A stretch of 64,000 bases of DNA from Roseateles sp049532965 (GCF_049532965.1 NZ_CP186694.1:3286001-3350000); one strand, 5' to 3'. Numbered from the stretch's first letter, positions 17,002 through 26,452 are shown. Program-made: numbers and translations. Notes: generated by a model from the letters alone, not told the origin.

Positions 17002-18003
17002 ATGCACACCGTCACCATCACCAGCGGGAAGTCGTACGAGGCGCAGGCTGGCGAAGCGCTGCTCGACGCCGCGTTGCGTCAAGGCGTGGTGCTGGACTAC
17101 AGCTGCCGCACCGGCCGCTGCAGTTCCTGCAAGGGCCGCGTGCGCTCTGGTGAGACGGAGGCTCTGCACGATGAACTCGGCCTGAGCGCCGAGGACAAGG
17201 CGCACGGCTTCATCCTGACTTGCGTGCGGCAGGCCTGCGGACCGGTGGAGCTGGAAATCGACGACTTGGGCGACGTGGTCCTGCCCGAGGCCAAGACATT
17301 GCCGTGCCGCATTCAGTCGATCCAACGTCTGTCGCATGACGTGGTCCGGGTCGTGCTGCGGCTACCGCCGACCTCGGCGCTGGACTTCCTGCCTGGACAG
17401 TACATCGACGTCATCGGAGCCGAGGGGCTGCGCCGCAGCTACTCGGTCGCCAATGCGCCGCGCGCCGACAAGCAGATCGAGCTGCACATCCGCGAAGTCC
17501 CGGACGGTGCGATGAGCCGTTACTGGTTCCAGCAAGCCAAGGTCAACGACCTGCTGCGCCTGCGCGGCCCATTGGGCACCTTTTTCCTGCGCAACCAGGC
17601 TGGCAAGGATCTCGTGCTGCTGGCCACCGGCACGGGCATCGCGCCAGTGAAGGCGATCCTGGAGGGGCTCACGTCCCAGTCCGCCGATGCCCAGCCTCGA
17701 AGCGTCACAGTCTACTGGGGCGGCCGCCACCGCGAGGACCTGTACTGGCAGCCCGAGGGCTTCGATGCCCTGCCCGCCTTCCGCTTCGTGCCGGTGCTCT
17801 CCCGAGCCGGTGACGACTGGAGCGGCGAGCGCGGACATGTGCAGGACGCGATGCTGCGCGATCACGCCTATCTCGCCGATACCCTCGTTTACGCCTGCGG
17901 CTCGGACGCCATGATCCATGGCGCTCAAGCCAAGCTCCACGCCGCCGGACTCCCAGACCGGCAGTTCCATTCCGACGCGTTCGTGTGCTCGGCCGCGACC
18001 TAA
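17002..18003 (+). CDS. rfbI: CDP-6-deoxy-delta-3,4-glucoseen reductase (E3; AscD/RfbI/DdhD type)
   Basis: Iron-sulfur flavoprotein that passes electrons from NAD(P)H to the RfbH dehydratase to finish C3 deoxygenation. 333 residues. The N-terminal ferredoxin domain has the [2Fe-2S] cysteines in DYSCRTGRCSSCKGRV and TCVRQACG. The FAD-binding RSYSVANAP and nucleotide-binding LLATGTGIAPVKAIL follow, with the terminal VYACGSDAMI. A good ribosome-binding site (AGGAATCAGGGA) precedes the ATG. It lies just upstream of rfbF, rfbG and rfbH, completing the 3-deoxygenation set. Confidence 0.92.
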   Translation: MHTVTITSGKSYEAQAGEALLDAALRQGVVLDYSCRTGRCSSCKGRVRSGETEALHDELGLSAEDKAHGFILTCVRQACGPVELEIDDLGDVVLPEAKTLPCRIQSIQRLSHDVVRVVLRLPPTSALDFLPGQYIDVIGAEGLRRSYSVANAPRADKQIELHIREVPDGAMSRYWFQQAKVNDLLRLRGPLGTFFLRNQAGKDLVLLATGTGIAPVKAILEGLTSQSADAQPRSVTVYWGGRHREDLYWQPEGFDALPAFRFVPVLSRAGDDWSGERGHVQDAMLRDHAYLADTLVYACGSDAMIHGAQAKLHAAGLPDRQFHSDAFVCSAAT

Positions 18004-18031
18004 CTCCCTACCGATCCGATAGGACCTTTCC

Positions 18032-18805
18032 ATGAAAGCAGTGATCCTGGCCGGCGGCCTCGGCACCCGACTGAGCGAAGAGACTTCCACCCGCCCGAAG
18101 CCGATGGTCGAGATCGGCGGCAAGCCGATCCTGTGGCACATCCTGAAGATGTACTCGCACCACGGCGTCAACGACTTCGTGATCTGCTGCGGCTACAAGG
18201 GCTACGTGATCAAGGAGTACTTCGCCAACTACTTCCTGCACATGTCCGACGTCACCTTCGACATGCGTAGCAATCGGATGGAAGTCCACCACAAGCGCGC
18301 CGAACCCTGGAACGTCACGCTGGTGGACACGGGCGACGAGTCGATGACCGGCGGCCGCCTGCGCCGCGTGGCTGACTACGTGCGCAACGATGAAGCGTTC
18401 TGCTTCACCTACGGCGACGGCGTGAGTGACGTGGACATCGGCGCCGCGATCGAGTTCCATAAGGCCCATGGCAAGGCCGCCACGCTGACCGCCACCTACC
18501 CGCCCGGCCGCTTCGGCGCACTTGACATCCAGGGCCACCAGATCAAGCAGTTCATGGAGAAGCCCAAGGGCGACGGCGCCATGATCAATGGCGGATTCTT
18601 CGTGCTGTCGCCGCGTGTGCTCGATTACCTGGAAGACGACGCCACCGTGTGGGAGCAGCAGCCGCTGCAGCGCCTGGCCGCCGACGGTCAGTTGATGGCC
18701 TTCGAGCATCACGGCTTCTGGCAGCCGATGGATACGCTGCGCGACAAGACCTACCTGGAAGAGCTCTGGTCGACCGGCAAGGCGCCCTGGAAGACCTGGA
18801 AATGA
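18032..18805 (+). CDS. rfbF: glucose-1-phosphate cytidylyltransferase
   Basis: Makes CDP-glucose from CTP and glucose-1-phosphate, the first step of CDP-3,6-dideoxyhexose synthesis. 257 residues, the family length. Nucleotidyltransferase signature MKAVILAGGLGTRLSEET, then RPKPMVEIGGKPILWHILKM and the CDP-glucose-specific FTYGDGVSDVDI. The C-terminus GFWQPMDTLRDKTYLEELW is diagnostic of this enzyme. Its stop overlaps the rfbG start (ATGA). Confidence 0.97.
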   Translation: MKAVILAGGLGTRLSEETSTRPKPMVEIGGKPILWHILKMYSHHGVNDFVICCGYKGYVIKEYFANYFLHMSDVTFDMRSNRMEVHHKRAEPWNVTLVDTGDESMTGGRLRRVADYVRNDEAFCFTYGDGVSDVDIGAAIEFHKAHGKAATLTATYPPGRFGALDIQGHQIKQFMEKPKGDGAMINGGFFVLSPRVLDYLEDDATVWEQQPLQRLAADGQLMAFEHHGFWQPMDTLRDKTYLEELWSTGKAPWKTWK

Positions 18806-19875
18806 ACGGCCTCGCCCAAACCGATCCCGCGTTCTGGCGGGGCAAGCGCGTCCTGCTGACGGGCCACACCGGCTTCAAGGGCAGTTGGTTGAGCCTGTGG
18901 CTGCAGTCCATGGGTGCGACGCTGCGCGGTGTCTCGCTCACGCCGCCGACAGAGCCGGCGCTGTTCGATGTCGCCCACGTCGCCGAAGGCATGGAGCACC
19001 GCATCGCCGACATCCGCGACTTCGCGGCGGTGAAGGCCGAGTTCGACGACTTCAGGCCCGAGATCGTCATCCACATGGCGGCGCAGCCGCTGGTGCGCCT
19101 GTCCTACAGCCAACCGATCGAGACCTATGCGACCAACGTGATGGGCACAGTGCATGTGCTCGAAGCGGCGCGCCATGCCGGCTCGGTCAAGGCCATCGTG
19201 AACATCACGACGGACAAGTGCTACGAGAACCGCGAGTGGGTCTGGGGCTATCGCGAGGACGAGCCCATGGGCGGTCACGACCCCTACTCCAACAGCAAGG
19301 GCTGCGCGGAGCTGGTCAGCTCGGCCTACCGCAAGTCTTTCCTGAAGGATGCCGGCATCGCGATGGCCACGGCCCGGGCGGGCAACGTCATCGGCGGCGG
19401 CGACTGGGCGCTGGATCGCCTGATCCCCGACATCCTGCGCGCGCTGCAGGACAAGCAGCCGGTGCTGATCCGCAACCCGCATGCGATCCGCCCGTGGCAG
19501 CACGTGCTGGAGCCGCTGTCCGGCTATCTGCTGCTGGCCGAGCGCCTCTACACGCAGGGCCAGGCCGATGCCGAGGGCTGGAACTTCGGCCCCCGCGACG
19601 AGGACGCCCGTCCCGTGCAGTGGATCGTCGAGCACCTGTGCGAGTCCTGGGGCGACGGCGCCTCGTGGACGCTGCAGCCGGGCAACCACCCACACGAAGC
19701 CAGCTTCCTGAAGCTGGACATCTCCAAGGCGCGCCAGCGTCTGCAATGGGCGCCGCGCTGGTCTCTCGAGACCACGCTGAGCCGCATCACCGAGTGGCAT
19801 CAGGCCTGGCTCTCGGGCCAGGACATGCGCGCCATCTGCCTGAATCAAATTTCTCAATACCGATCCGACGTATGA
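18802..19875 (+). CDS. rfbG: CDP-glucose 4,6-dehydratase
   Basis: NAD-dependent extended SDR that turns CDP-glucose into CDP-4-keto-6-deoxyglucose. 357 residues. Glycine-rich NAD site VLLTGHTGFKGSWLSLWL, ITTDKCYENREWVWGYRE and the active-site YSNSKGCAE (Tyr-x3-Lys). ARAGNVIGGGDWALDRLIPD and WNFGPRDED are typical of RfbG. It overlaps rfbF upstream and rfbH downstream by four bases each. Confidence 0.97.
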   Translation: MNGLAQTDPAFWRGKRVLLTGHTGFKGSWLSLWLQSMGATLRGVSLTPPTEPALFDVAHVAEGMEHRIADIRDFAAVKAEFDDFRPEIVIHMAAQPLVRLSYSQPIETYATNVMGTVHVLEAARHAGSVKAIVNITTDKCYENREWVWGYREDEPMGGHDPYSNSKGCAELVSSAYRKSFLKDAGIAMATARAGNVIGGGDWALDRLIPDILRALQDKQPVLIRNPHAIRPWQHVLEPLSGYLLLAERLYTQGQADAEGWNFGPRDEDARPVQWIVEHLCESWGDGASWTLQPGNHPHEASFLKLDISKARQRLQWAPRWSLETTLSRITEWHQAWLSGQDMRAICLNQISQYRSDV

Positions 19876-21224
19876 CCACCTCCACCGTCAATTTCCAGCC
19901 GCAGCTCGACAAGCTCCGCAGCCAGATCAGCGAGCTGGTCCAGCAGTACGCCGACATCGCGTATGCCCCCAAAGCCTTCGTTCCGGGCCAGACGCCCGTG
20001 CCCGTGTCGGGCAAGGTCATCGGCGCTGGCGAGCTCAAGATGATGGTCGACGCCTCGCTCGACGGCTGGCTGACCACCGGTCGCTTCAATGCAATGTTCG
20101 AGCAACGCCTGGCGCAGTTCCTGGGCGTGAAGTACCTGATCACGGTGAACTCCGGCTCGTCGGCCAATCTGGTGGCGTTCTCTGCGCTGACAAGCCCGAA
20201 GCTGGGCGACCGCGCGATCAAGCAAGGTGACGAAGTTATCGGCGTCGCCGCCGGCTTCCCCACGACCGTCAACCCGATCGTGCAGTTCGGCGCCGTGCCG
20301 GTCTTCGTCGACGTCGACCTGGCCACGCACAACATCGACGCCAGCAAGATCGAAGCGGCCATCACGCCCAAGACCAAGGCCATCATGCTGGCCCACAGCC
20401 TGGGCAACCCGTTCAACCTGGATGTGGTCACGGCGCTGTGCAAGAAGTACAACCTGTGGCTGGTCGAGGACTGCTGCGATGCGCTGGGCGCGACGTACAA
20501 CGGCCAGTTGGTCGGCACCTTCGGCGACATCGGCACGCTGAGCTTCTACCCCGCCCACCACATCACGATGGGTGAAGGCGGCGCGGTGTTCACCAACAAC
20601 GCCGAGCTGAAGCTGATCGCCGAGTCCTTCCGCGACTGGGGCCGTGACTGCTACTGCCCTCCCGGCAAGGACAACACCTGCGACAAGCGCTTCTGCTGGA
20701 CCAAGAAGGAACTCGGCGGCGACCTGCCTGACGGCTACGACCACAAGTACACGTACAGCCACCTGGGCTACAACCTGAAGATCTCCGACATGCAGGCCGC
20801 CTGCGCGCTGGCGCAGATGGACCGTGTCGAGGAGTTCATCGCCAAGCGTCGCGCCAACTTCGCGTATCTGAAGGCCAAGCTGGCGAGCGTCGAGCAGTTC
20901 CTGCACCTACCCGAAGCCACGCCCAACAGCGAACCGTCGTGGTTCGGCTTCCCGCTGATCGTCAAGGAGACGGCCGGCGTCAAGCGCGCGGACCTGATCA
21001 ACTTCCTGGAAGAGAACAGGATCGGCACGCGCCTGCTGTTCGCGGGCAACCTGACGAAGCAGCCGTACATGGCGGGTCGCAACTACCGCGTCAGCGGCGA
21101 ATTGACCAACACCGACGTCGTGATGAACCAAACCTTCTGGCTGGGCACTTTCCCGGCGCTCGGCCAGGAGCAGCTGGATTACATCGCCAGCAAGCTGGAA
21201 GAGTTCTTCGGAGTCAACTTCTGA
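19872..21224 (+). CDS. rfbH: CDP-4-dehydro-6-deoxyglucose 3-dehydratase (E1)
   Basis: PMP-dependent, iron-sulfur-containing member of the aminotransferase fold that removes the C3 hydroxyl. 450 residues. In place of the usual PLP-binding lysine the motif reads SFYPAHHITMGEGGA, with His, the hallmark of this dehydratase. Clustered cysteines (DCYCPPGKDNTC, RFCW) provide the [2Fe-2S] ligands. Further family marks: SGSSANLVAFSAL, VEDCCDALGATYNG, HLGYNLKISDMQAA. It needs the reductase at 17002. The stop overlaps the following start (TGATG). Confidence 0.97.
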   Translation: MTTSTVNFQPQLDKLRSQISELVQQYADIAYAPKAFVPGQTPVPVSGKVIGAGELKMMVDASLDGWLTTGRFNAMFEQRLAQFLGVKYLITVNSGSSANLVAFSALTSPKLGDRAIKQGDEVIGVAAGFPTTVNPIVQFGAVPVFVDVDLATHNIDASKIEAAITPKTKAIMLAHSLGNPFNLDVVTALCKKYNLWLVEDCCDALGATYNGQLVGTFGDIGTLSFYPAHHITMGEGGAVFTNNAELKLIAESFRDWGRDCYCPPGKDNTCDKRFCWTKKELGGDLPDGYDHKYTYSHLGYNLKISDMQAACALAQMDRVEEFIAKRRANFAYLKAKLASVEQFLHLPEATPNSEPSWFGFPLIVKETAGVKRADLINFLEENRIGTRLLFAGNLTKQPYMAGRNYRVSGELTNTDVVMNQTFWLGTFPALGQEQLDYIASKLEEFFGVNF

Positions 21225-22078
21225 TGACTACACTCGCGCCCCCTTGCGGGGAGACCGGTGCCGACCAGCGGTTCGCACCGGCCCGCATGCGGCGCACCGT
21301 GCTCGAAATGGCCTATGCCGGCTCGACGGTGCACATCGCCTGCGCGTTCTCGATCATCGAGCTGGTGACGGTCCTGTACCGCAGCCATCTGCGGTATCCG
21401 GGCAACGATCCGCGCGCCGAGGGTCGCGACTACCTGATCCTGAGCAAGGGCCATGGCGTGATGGCCCAGTACGCGTGCATGCGCGAGCTGGGCTGGTTGA
21501 AGGACTCGCACATTCAGGGTTACTTCAAGGACGGCAGCGAGCTCAAGGGGCTCTCCGATTCGCGCGTTCCCGGACTGGAAGTCACGTCGGGGTCTCTCGG
21601 CCACGGATTCTCGGTGGGCGTGGGCATCGCGATGGGCCTGCAGCGCAGGGGCACCCATCAGAAGGTCTACGCCATCGTCGGCGACGGCGAGTTGAACGAA
21701 GGTCCGATCTGGGAAGGGGCACTCGTCGCGGCCCATCACAAGATGGACAACCTGATGCTGATCGTCGACAAGAACGGCTTCCAGGCGATGGGCACGACGG
21801 ACGACGTGCTGGGGCTGGGCGATCTGTCGGCAAAGTTCGCGAGCTTTGGTTTCGAGACGTTGGAGGTGGACGGCCACGACGAGGCGTCGATTGACGCCGC
21901 GATTCGCCAGCTGTGGACGACTGGCGAAGGCAAGCCCAAGGCGCTGATTGCGCGCACGGTCAAGGGCAAGGGCGTGCCTTTCATGGAGTCCGACAACCGC
22001 TGGCATTACACGCGCCTGAACCCTCAGACCTTTGCCGAAGCCATTGAAGCACTCGGCTTTGCCGGAGCAACGAAGTGA
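21224..22078 (+). CDS. transketolase-like protein, N-terminal (TPP-binding) subunit
   Basis: 284 residues, equal to the pyrophosphate-binding domain of transketolase. TPP motif GDGELNEGPIWEGALVAAHH with the closing LMLIVDKNGFQAMG. YLILSKGHGVMAQYA and the substrate-region GSLGHGFSVGVGIAMGLQ are also present. Free-standing N- and C-halves are known for split transketolases, many in secondary or surface-sugar loci. Lying between rfbH and an SDR gene with overlapping codons, it probably acts on a CDP-keto-deoxysugar and not in the pentose pathway. The substrate is inferred, not shown. Confidence 0.9.
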   Translation: MTTLAPPCGETGADQRFAPARMRRTVLEMAYAGSTVHIACAFSIIELVTVLYRSHLRYPGNDPRAEGRDYLILSKGHGVMAQYACMRELGWLKDSHIQGYFKDGSELKGLSDSRVPGLEVTSGSLGHGFSVGVGIAMGLQRRGTHQKVYAIVGDGELNEGPIWEGALVAAHHKMDNLMLIVDKNGFQAMGTTDDVLGLGDLSAKFASFGFETLEVDGHDEASIDAAIRQLWTTGEGKPKALIARTVKGKGVPFMESDNRWHYTRLNPQTFAEAIEALGFAGATK

Positions 22079-22983
22079 GAGAGGCTTTTTCCAACGCGCT
22101 GGTGCGCCTGGCGCTGGCCGACCCGAAGGTCCTGCTGCTGACGGGTGATCACGGCTATGCGCTGTTCGACGAATTCCGCAAGCGCTGCCCGGACCAGTAC
22201 ATCAATGCCGGGATCGCTGAGCAGAACATGGTCGGGATGGCCGCGGGCCTGGCTCGTGTGGGCTTCCGTCCGTTCGTTTACGGCTTGGCCGCATTCGTGC
22301 CGATCCGTACGGTGGAGCAGATCAAGCTCGACATCGCCCATGACGACCTGCCGGTCGTACTGCTGGGTGACGGCGCGGGCTTCGTCTATAGCCACTTGGG
22401 CACCAGCCACCAGTCGACCGAGGACATCGCCTGCACCCGGGCGATTCCGGGACTCGAGGTACTGTCCCCGGCGGACCGCTTCGAGATGACGGCCTGCATG
22501 GACTACGCCTACGCGGCCAACGGTCCGGTGTATCTGCGCATGGGCAAGTCGGATCGCGGTGACGTGCATGCCGAGCCGATCCCGTCGCTGCGCGCCGGTG
22601 GCCTGCTGCAGGTGCGGGCCGGGCGCTCCGACCGTCCCGGGCTGATCGCGACGGGCTCGATGGTCCGTACCGCGGTGGATGTGGCGCAGGCACTGGAACT
22701 TTCGGTGTGGAGCGCCCCGGTGCTCAAGCCGCTGCTGGCTGACGACGTGTGCGCCGCCGCGCGCGCGAGCTCCGGACTGGTCACGCTGGAAGAGCATTCG
22801 GTGCTGGGCGGCCTGGGCGCCGCGGTGACGGAAGTCACCAGCGAGCATGAACCCGTGCGCGTGCTGCGCATCGGCGTGCCGGACCGGTTCTCGGAGCATT
22901 GCGGCACGCATGCGTATCTGTTGCGTGAGCATGGGCTGGACACGGACAGCGTGCGGGCGAAAGTCGAAGGATTCATTCGATGA
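22075..22983 (+). CDS. transketolase-like protein, C-terminal subunit
   Basis: 302 residues, starting at a GTG that overlaps the previous stop (GTGA). It holds the pyrimidine-binding domain (VLLLTGDHGYALFDEFRKRC, INAGIAEQNMVGMAAGLARV, with the Glu that activates TPP in IAEQNM) and the C-terminal domain (VTLEEHSVLGGLGAAVTEV). GFVYSHLGTSHQSTEDIACTR is a conserved transketolase/DXS-like loop. Together with the preceding gene it would make a complete two-subunit enzyme. The pair transfers a two-carbon ketol unit in known relatives; here the acceptor may be a nucleotide-linked ketosugar. Confidence 0.9.
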   Translation: MREAFSNALVRLALADPKVLLLTGDHGYALFDEFRKRCPDQYINAGIAEQNMVGMAAGLARVGFRPFVYGLAAFVPIRTVEQIKLDIAHDDLPVVLLGDGAGFVYSHLGTSHQSTEDIACTRAIPGLEVLSPADRFEMTACMDYAYAANGPVYLRMGKSDRGDVHAEPIPSLRAGGLLQVRAGRSDRPGLIATGSMVRTAVDVAQALELSVWSAPVLKPLLADDVCAAARASSGLVTLEEHSVLGGLGAAVTEVTSEHEPVRVLRIGVPDRFSEHCGTHAYLLREHGLDTDSVRAKVEGFIR

Positions 22984-24047
22984 CGGCCAGCGCTGCCGCT
23001 CGCGTGGTCGACGAGGACTTGCGCGCGATCCTGTCGCGGGATCTGCCCTGGCAGGCGTTGAGCGGCCGCCGTGTGGTGATCACGGGTGCGGGCGGTTTCC
23101 TCGGCGGGTATCTGGTGCGCACATTGCTGGCGCTGCACCGTGCCGGCAAGGTGGATGCTCCGCTGGAGGTCGTCGCGCCGGTGCGCAATGTCGAGCGCGC
23201 GCGCGCGCGGCTGGCGGACTGTGTGGCGGACGACCAGCTCACGCTGATGCGCTGGGACCTGAACGAGATCGCCGTTCCCGAGTTGGGTGACGTGCATTAC
23301 GTGATCCACAACGCGAGCCAGGCCAGCCCGAAGTATTACGGTGCGGACCCGATGGGCACCATGCTTCCCAACACGGTGGGGACCTCGGCACTGCTGGAGG
23401 CGCTGCGCCGCGGCAGCGATCCGAAAGGCTTGCTGTTCGTCAGCAGCAGCGAGATCTACGGCGCGGTGTCGAGCGAGCAAGGCCTGCGCGAGCAGGACTA
23501 CGGCATCGTCGACCCGATGGGGCTGCGCGCCTGCTACGCGGAGAGCAAGCGCGCGGGAGAGGCGCTGTGCGTCGCCTTCCATCATCAGCACCGCATTCCG
23601 ACCTGGGTGGTGCGTCCCTTCCACACGTACGGACCGGGCCTGGCGGCGGACGACGGACGCGTGTTCTCGGATTTCGCATACAACGTCGCTCGCAACGAGC
23701 ACATCGTGATGAACAGCGACGGCACCGCTCGGCGCGCGTTCTGTTATGCGAGCGACGCGGTGGCGGGATTCTTCACCGTCATGCTGCGCGGCGATCCGGC
23801 ACAGGCCTACAACGTGGCCAATGAGACGGCCGAGCTGTCGGTAATGGAGTTCGCCGACATGCTGGTGGGCCTATTCCCGGAAAAGGGCTTGCACGTGGAG
23901 CGCCGGGTGGCCGTCGATCCGGCAGGCTACCTGCGCAGCACGGTCAACCGCATCGTGCCGGACACGGCGCGTCTGCAGGCGCTGGGCTGGCGCGCGGAGG
24001 TCGCCCCTGCGCAGGGCTTCAAACGGATGATCGAGACGCTGGGATGA
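22980..24047 (+). CDS. NAD-dependent epimerase/dehydratase (extended SDR)
   Basis: 355 residues. NAD-binding motif RRVVITGAGGFLGGYLV near residues 23-39, substrate-region HNASQASPKYYGADPMG and catalytic Tyr-x3-Lys in RACYAESKRAGE. SSSEIYGAVSS, RPFHTYGPGL and RAFCYASDAVAGF resemble the UDP-glucuronate decarboxylase/GDP-mannose dehydratase branch. It is the likely last tailoring step of the CDP-sugar made by rfbF-G-H-I, reducing or epimerising the keto group, perhaps after transketolase action. It overlaps its neighbours by four bases on both sides. Confidence 0.88.
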   Translation: MTASAAARVVDEDLRAILSRDLPWQALSGRRVVITGAGGFLGGYLVRTLLALHRAGKVDAPLEVVAPVRNVERARARLADCVADDQLTLMRWDLNEIAVPELGDVHYVIHNASQASPKYYGADPMGTMLPNTVGTSALLEALRRGSDPKGLLFVSSSEIYGAVSSEQGLREQDYGIVDPMGLRACYAESKRAGEALCVAFHHQHRIPTWVVRPFHTYGPGLAADDGRVFSDFAYNVARNEHIVMNSDGTARRAFCYASDAVAGFFTVMLRGDPAQAYNVANETAELSVMEFADMLVGLFPEKGLHVERRVAVDPAGYLRSTVNRIVPDTARLQALGWRAEVAPAQGFKRMIETLG

Positions 24048-25066
24048 GCCGACTGCTGACGATCATCGTGCCGACGTACAACCGATCGGCCTGTCTGAAC
24101 ATGCTGCTGGAGGCGCTGACGGTCGAGCTGCGCGGTCTTGAGGATCGCGTGGACGTGGTGATCGGCGACAACGCGTCGGCTGACGACACGCCGGCGGTCA
24201 CGGCGGCATTCGCCGACCGTTGGGCGGACACGCGCATCCTGCGGCATGCTGAGAACCTTGGGCCGGACGAGAACTTCTGCCGCTGCGTGGAAGCAGTCCG
24301 CACACCCTACTTCTGGATCATCGGTGACGATGACCTGCCGAGGGCAGGGGCGATTCCCGCCCTGCTCTCGATGCTGGACGCCGAGCAGCCGGACCTCGTC
24401 TACCTGAGCAGCCGCTGGACCCAGACGCTGACCAGCCATGATGAAGCCGGCCGATTGGAGCGTTTGCAGGCGACACGACTGGATCGCCGCGACTTCGCAC
24501 GACGAGTCCATGTCTGGACCACCTTCATCTCCGGTTCGATCGTGAAGCGCAGTCTGGCGCCCGACGCCTCGCTGCGCCAGTTCACCGGATCGCTTCTGGT
24601 CCAGCTCGGCTGGATCTTGGGGGCCTTGCGTCACGGCAGTCGCTTCATCCATGTGGCCGCGCCGTGTGTGCTCGCGACCTCAGGCAACTCCGGCGGTTAT
24701 GGCGTGCTCAAGGTCTTCGGAGACAATTTCCAGCGGGTGACGCGTGAGGCGCTGGCCGGCGATGCCGAGCAGCGCGCGATGGCCGAGGAGATCATCCGGC
24801 GTGCCTCGATCGCGTTCCTGCCGGACCTCGTGTGGGGATTCCGTCAGGCCAAGGCCGGCAACTTCGACCAGAAGGAAGGCATTGCCGCCAACCTCGAGCC
24901 GCAATTGGGGTCCAGCCTTGCCTATCGCTGGATCATCCGACCACTGAGCACGGCCAAGCCCTCCACCGCAGGGCTGCTGCTCAAGATCGCCCATGCGGCG
25001 ACGCGGCTGACCGCGATGTCCGATCGCCTGCGTGCGCGTCTTGGCGGAGGGATGCAAGCCCTATGA
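24044..25066 (+). CDS. glycosyltransferase family 2
   Basis: 340 residues, cytoplasmic. GT-A fold signatures: LLTIIVPTYNRSACLNMLLE at the start, VVIGDNASADDTPAV and the metal-binding acidic motif WIIGDDDLPRAGAIPAL. It probably adds one sugar to the lipid-linked repeat unit, possibly the unusual sugar made by the preceding genes. It is coupled by four-base overlaps to the SDR gene and the flippase gene. Donor and acceptor cannot be told from sequence. Confidence 0.88.
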   Translation: MSRLLTIIVPTYNRSACLNMLLEALTVELRGLEDRVDVVIGDNASADDTPAVTAAFADRWADTRILRHAENLGPDENFCRCVEAVRTPYFWIIGDDDLPRAGAIPALLSMLDAEQPDLVYLSSRWTQTLTSHDEAGRLERLQATRLDRRDFARRVHVWTTFISGSIVKRSLAPDASLRQFTGSLLVQLGWILGALRHGSRFIHVAAPCVLATSGNSGGYGVLKVFGDNFQRVTREALAGDAEQRAMAEEIIRRASIAFLPDLVWGFRQAKAGNFDQKEGIAANLEPQLGSSLAYRWIIRPLSTAKPSTAGLLLKIAHAATRLTAMSDRLRARLGGGMQAL

Positions 25067-26442
25067 GCGCCCTCGAGCGTCCTGGTCTCGCCGCCCGGCT
25101 GAAGCGCTGGGCGGGGTTGGACTTTCACGTCTTTCTCACCCTGCTGCTCCGCGGCTGGGGCATTCTGGCCGGAGGCGCGACCACCTTGTTGCTGCCTCTT
25201 TGGCTCACGCCGGGTCAGCAGGGGTTCTATTACACGTTCGGCAGCCTGTTGGCCTTGCAGGTCTTCTTCGAGCTCGGCTTGAATCAGGTGATCATCCAGC
25301 TCGTTAGCCATGAAGCGGCGCATCTGCAGTTGCATGACGATGGAAGGATCACCGGCGACGCGCACCGCGTCGAACGCCTGAGCGCGATTCGACGCCTGGT
25401 CCAGCGCTGGTACCTGATCGCGGCCGCGATGTTCGCCGTGATCACCGGAATTGCAGGCTACGTGTTTTTCGAGCAGCGCGGCGGCATCCCGACCTCGGAG
25501 TGGCTACCCATCTGGTGCGGACTGGTCGGCTGCACCGCGATCAACCTGTACATGAGTCCGCGGCTGGCCATCGTCGAGGGCACCGGCCACGTCGGCCAGG
25601 TTGCCCGCCTGAGGCTCATACAGTCTGTGCTGGGCTACTGCGCGCTGTGGGTGCTTCTGCTGGCGGGCGCCGGCCTGTGGGTCGCCGCTGTCGTGCCCGC
25701 AGCATCCGCCGCAACGACGTGGGTCTGGTTGCGCTTGCGCGCTGACGACCTGCGCCACACGCCTGCCGCCGGAACCTCGGCTCCGCTCACGTGGCGCAAG
25801 GACATCTTTCCGCTGCAATGGCGGCTGGCGGTGAGCTGGGTCAGCGGCTATTTCATCTTCAATCTTTTCACCCCGATCATCTTCGCCCATCACGGTGCCA
25901 AGGAAGCCGGCCGGTTCGGCATGGCGATGGCCATCTTCAATGCTGTCACCACCGTCGGGCTGAGTTGGATCAACGCGAAGGCGCCCAGCTTGACGATGCA
26001 CATCTCGCGGGGCGAGTCCGAGGCGCTGAACAGCACGTTTCGCGGCGTGATGATCCGTTCGGTCGCCTTCACCGGCGCGCTCTCGGCAGCCGTGGTCGCG
26101 ACGGCCGCGGCTGCGACGCTGGCTGGCTGGTCCGCGATCCAGCGCATCGCGGATCTGGGGTCTCTGCTGGCGATCGCCGTCGCCACCACGATCAACGTCC
26201 TGGTCTACGCCTGCGCCAGCTACATGCGGGCGCACCGCGAGGAGCCGATGGTGCCGGTCTCGGTAGTGTCGGCGGCTTGCACGATCGCAGCGGTCGCCGC
26301 GTCGGCGGCGCTGCCGGTGTCCTGGATGATGGCGCTGTATGCCGCCATTGGCGGACTCGTCACGCTGCCGTGGACGCTGTTTCTGCTGCGCCGCTATCGC
26401 GCGCGCCATGGCAGCCCCGTTCCGGCGGAATCAGCCGCTTGA
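25063..26442 (+). CDS. polysaccharide flippase, Wzx-like (first of two)
   Basis: 459 residues with about twelve hydrophobic segments, as in the MATE/MOP lipid-linked oligosaccharide flippases. Examples: LRGWGILAGGATTLLLPLWL, GFYYTFGSLLALQVFFELGL and the WVSGYFIFNLFTPIIFAHHG segment. It would move the undecaprenyl-linked repeat unit across the inner membrane. A second flippase in the convergent half (42380) suggests that each half serves its own glycan. Confidence 0.85.
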   Translation: MSALERPGLAARLKRWAGLDFHVFLTLLLRGWGILAGGATTLLLPLWLTPGQQGFYYTFGSLLALQVFFELGLNQVIIQLVSHEAAHLQLHDDGRITGDAHRVERLSAIRRLVQRWYLIAAAMFAVITGIAGYVFFEQRGGIPTSEWLPIWCGLVGCTAINLYMSPRLAIVEGTGHVGQVARLRLIQSVLGYCALWVLLLAGAGLWVAAVVPAASAATTWVWLRLRADDLRHTPAAGTSAPLTWRKDIFPLQWRLAVSWVSGYFIFNLFTPIIFAHHGAKEAGRFGMAMAIFNAVTTVGLSWINAKAPSLTMHISRGESEALNSTFRGVMIRSVAFTGALSAAVVATAAAATLAGWSAIQRIADLGSLLAIAVATTINVLVYACASYMRAHREEPMVPVSVVSAACTIAAVAASAALPVSWMMALYAAIGGLVTLPWTLFLLRRYRARHGSPVPAESAA

Positions 26443-26452
26443 GGAACCTCGA

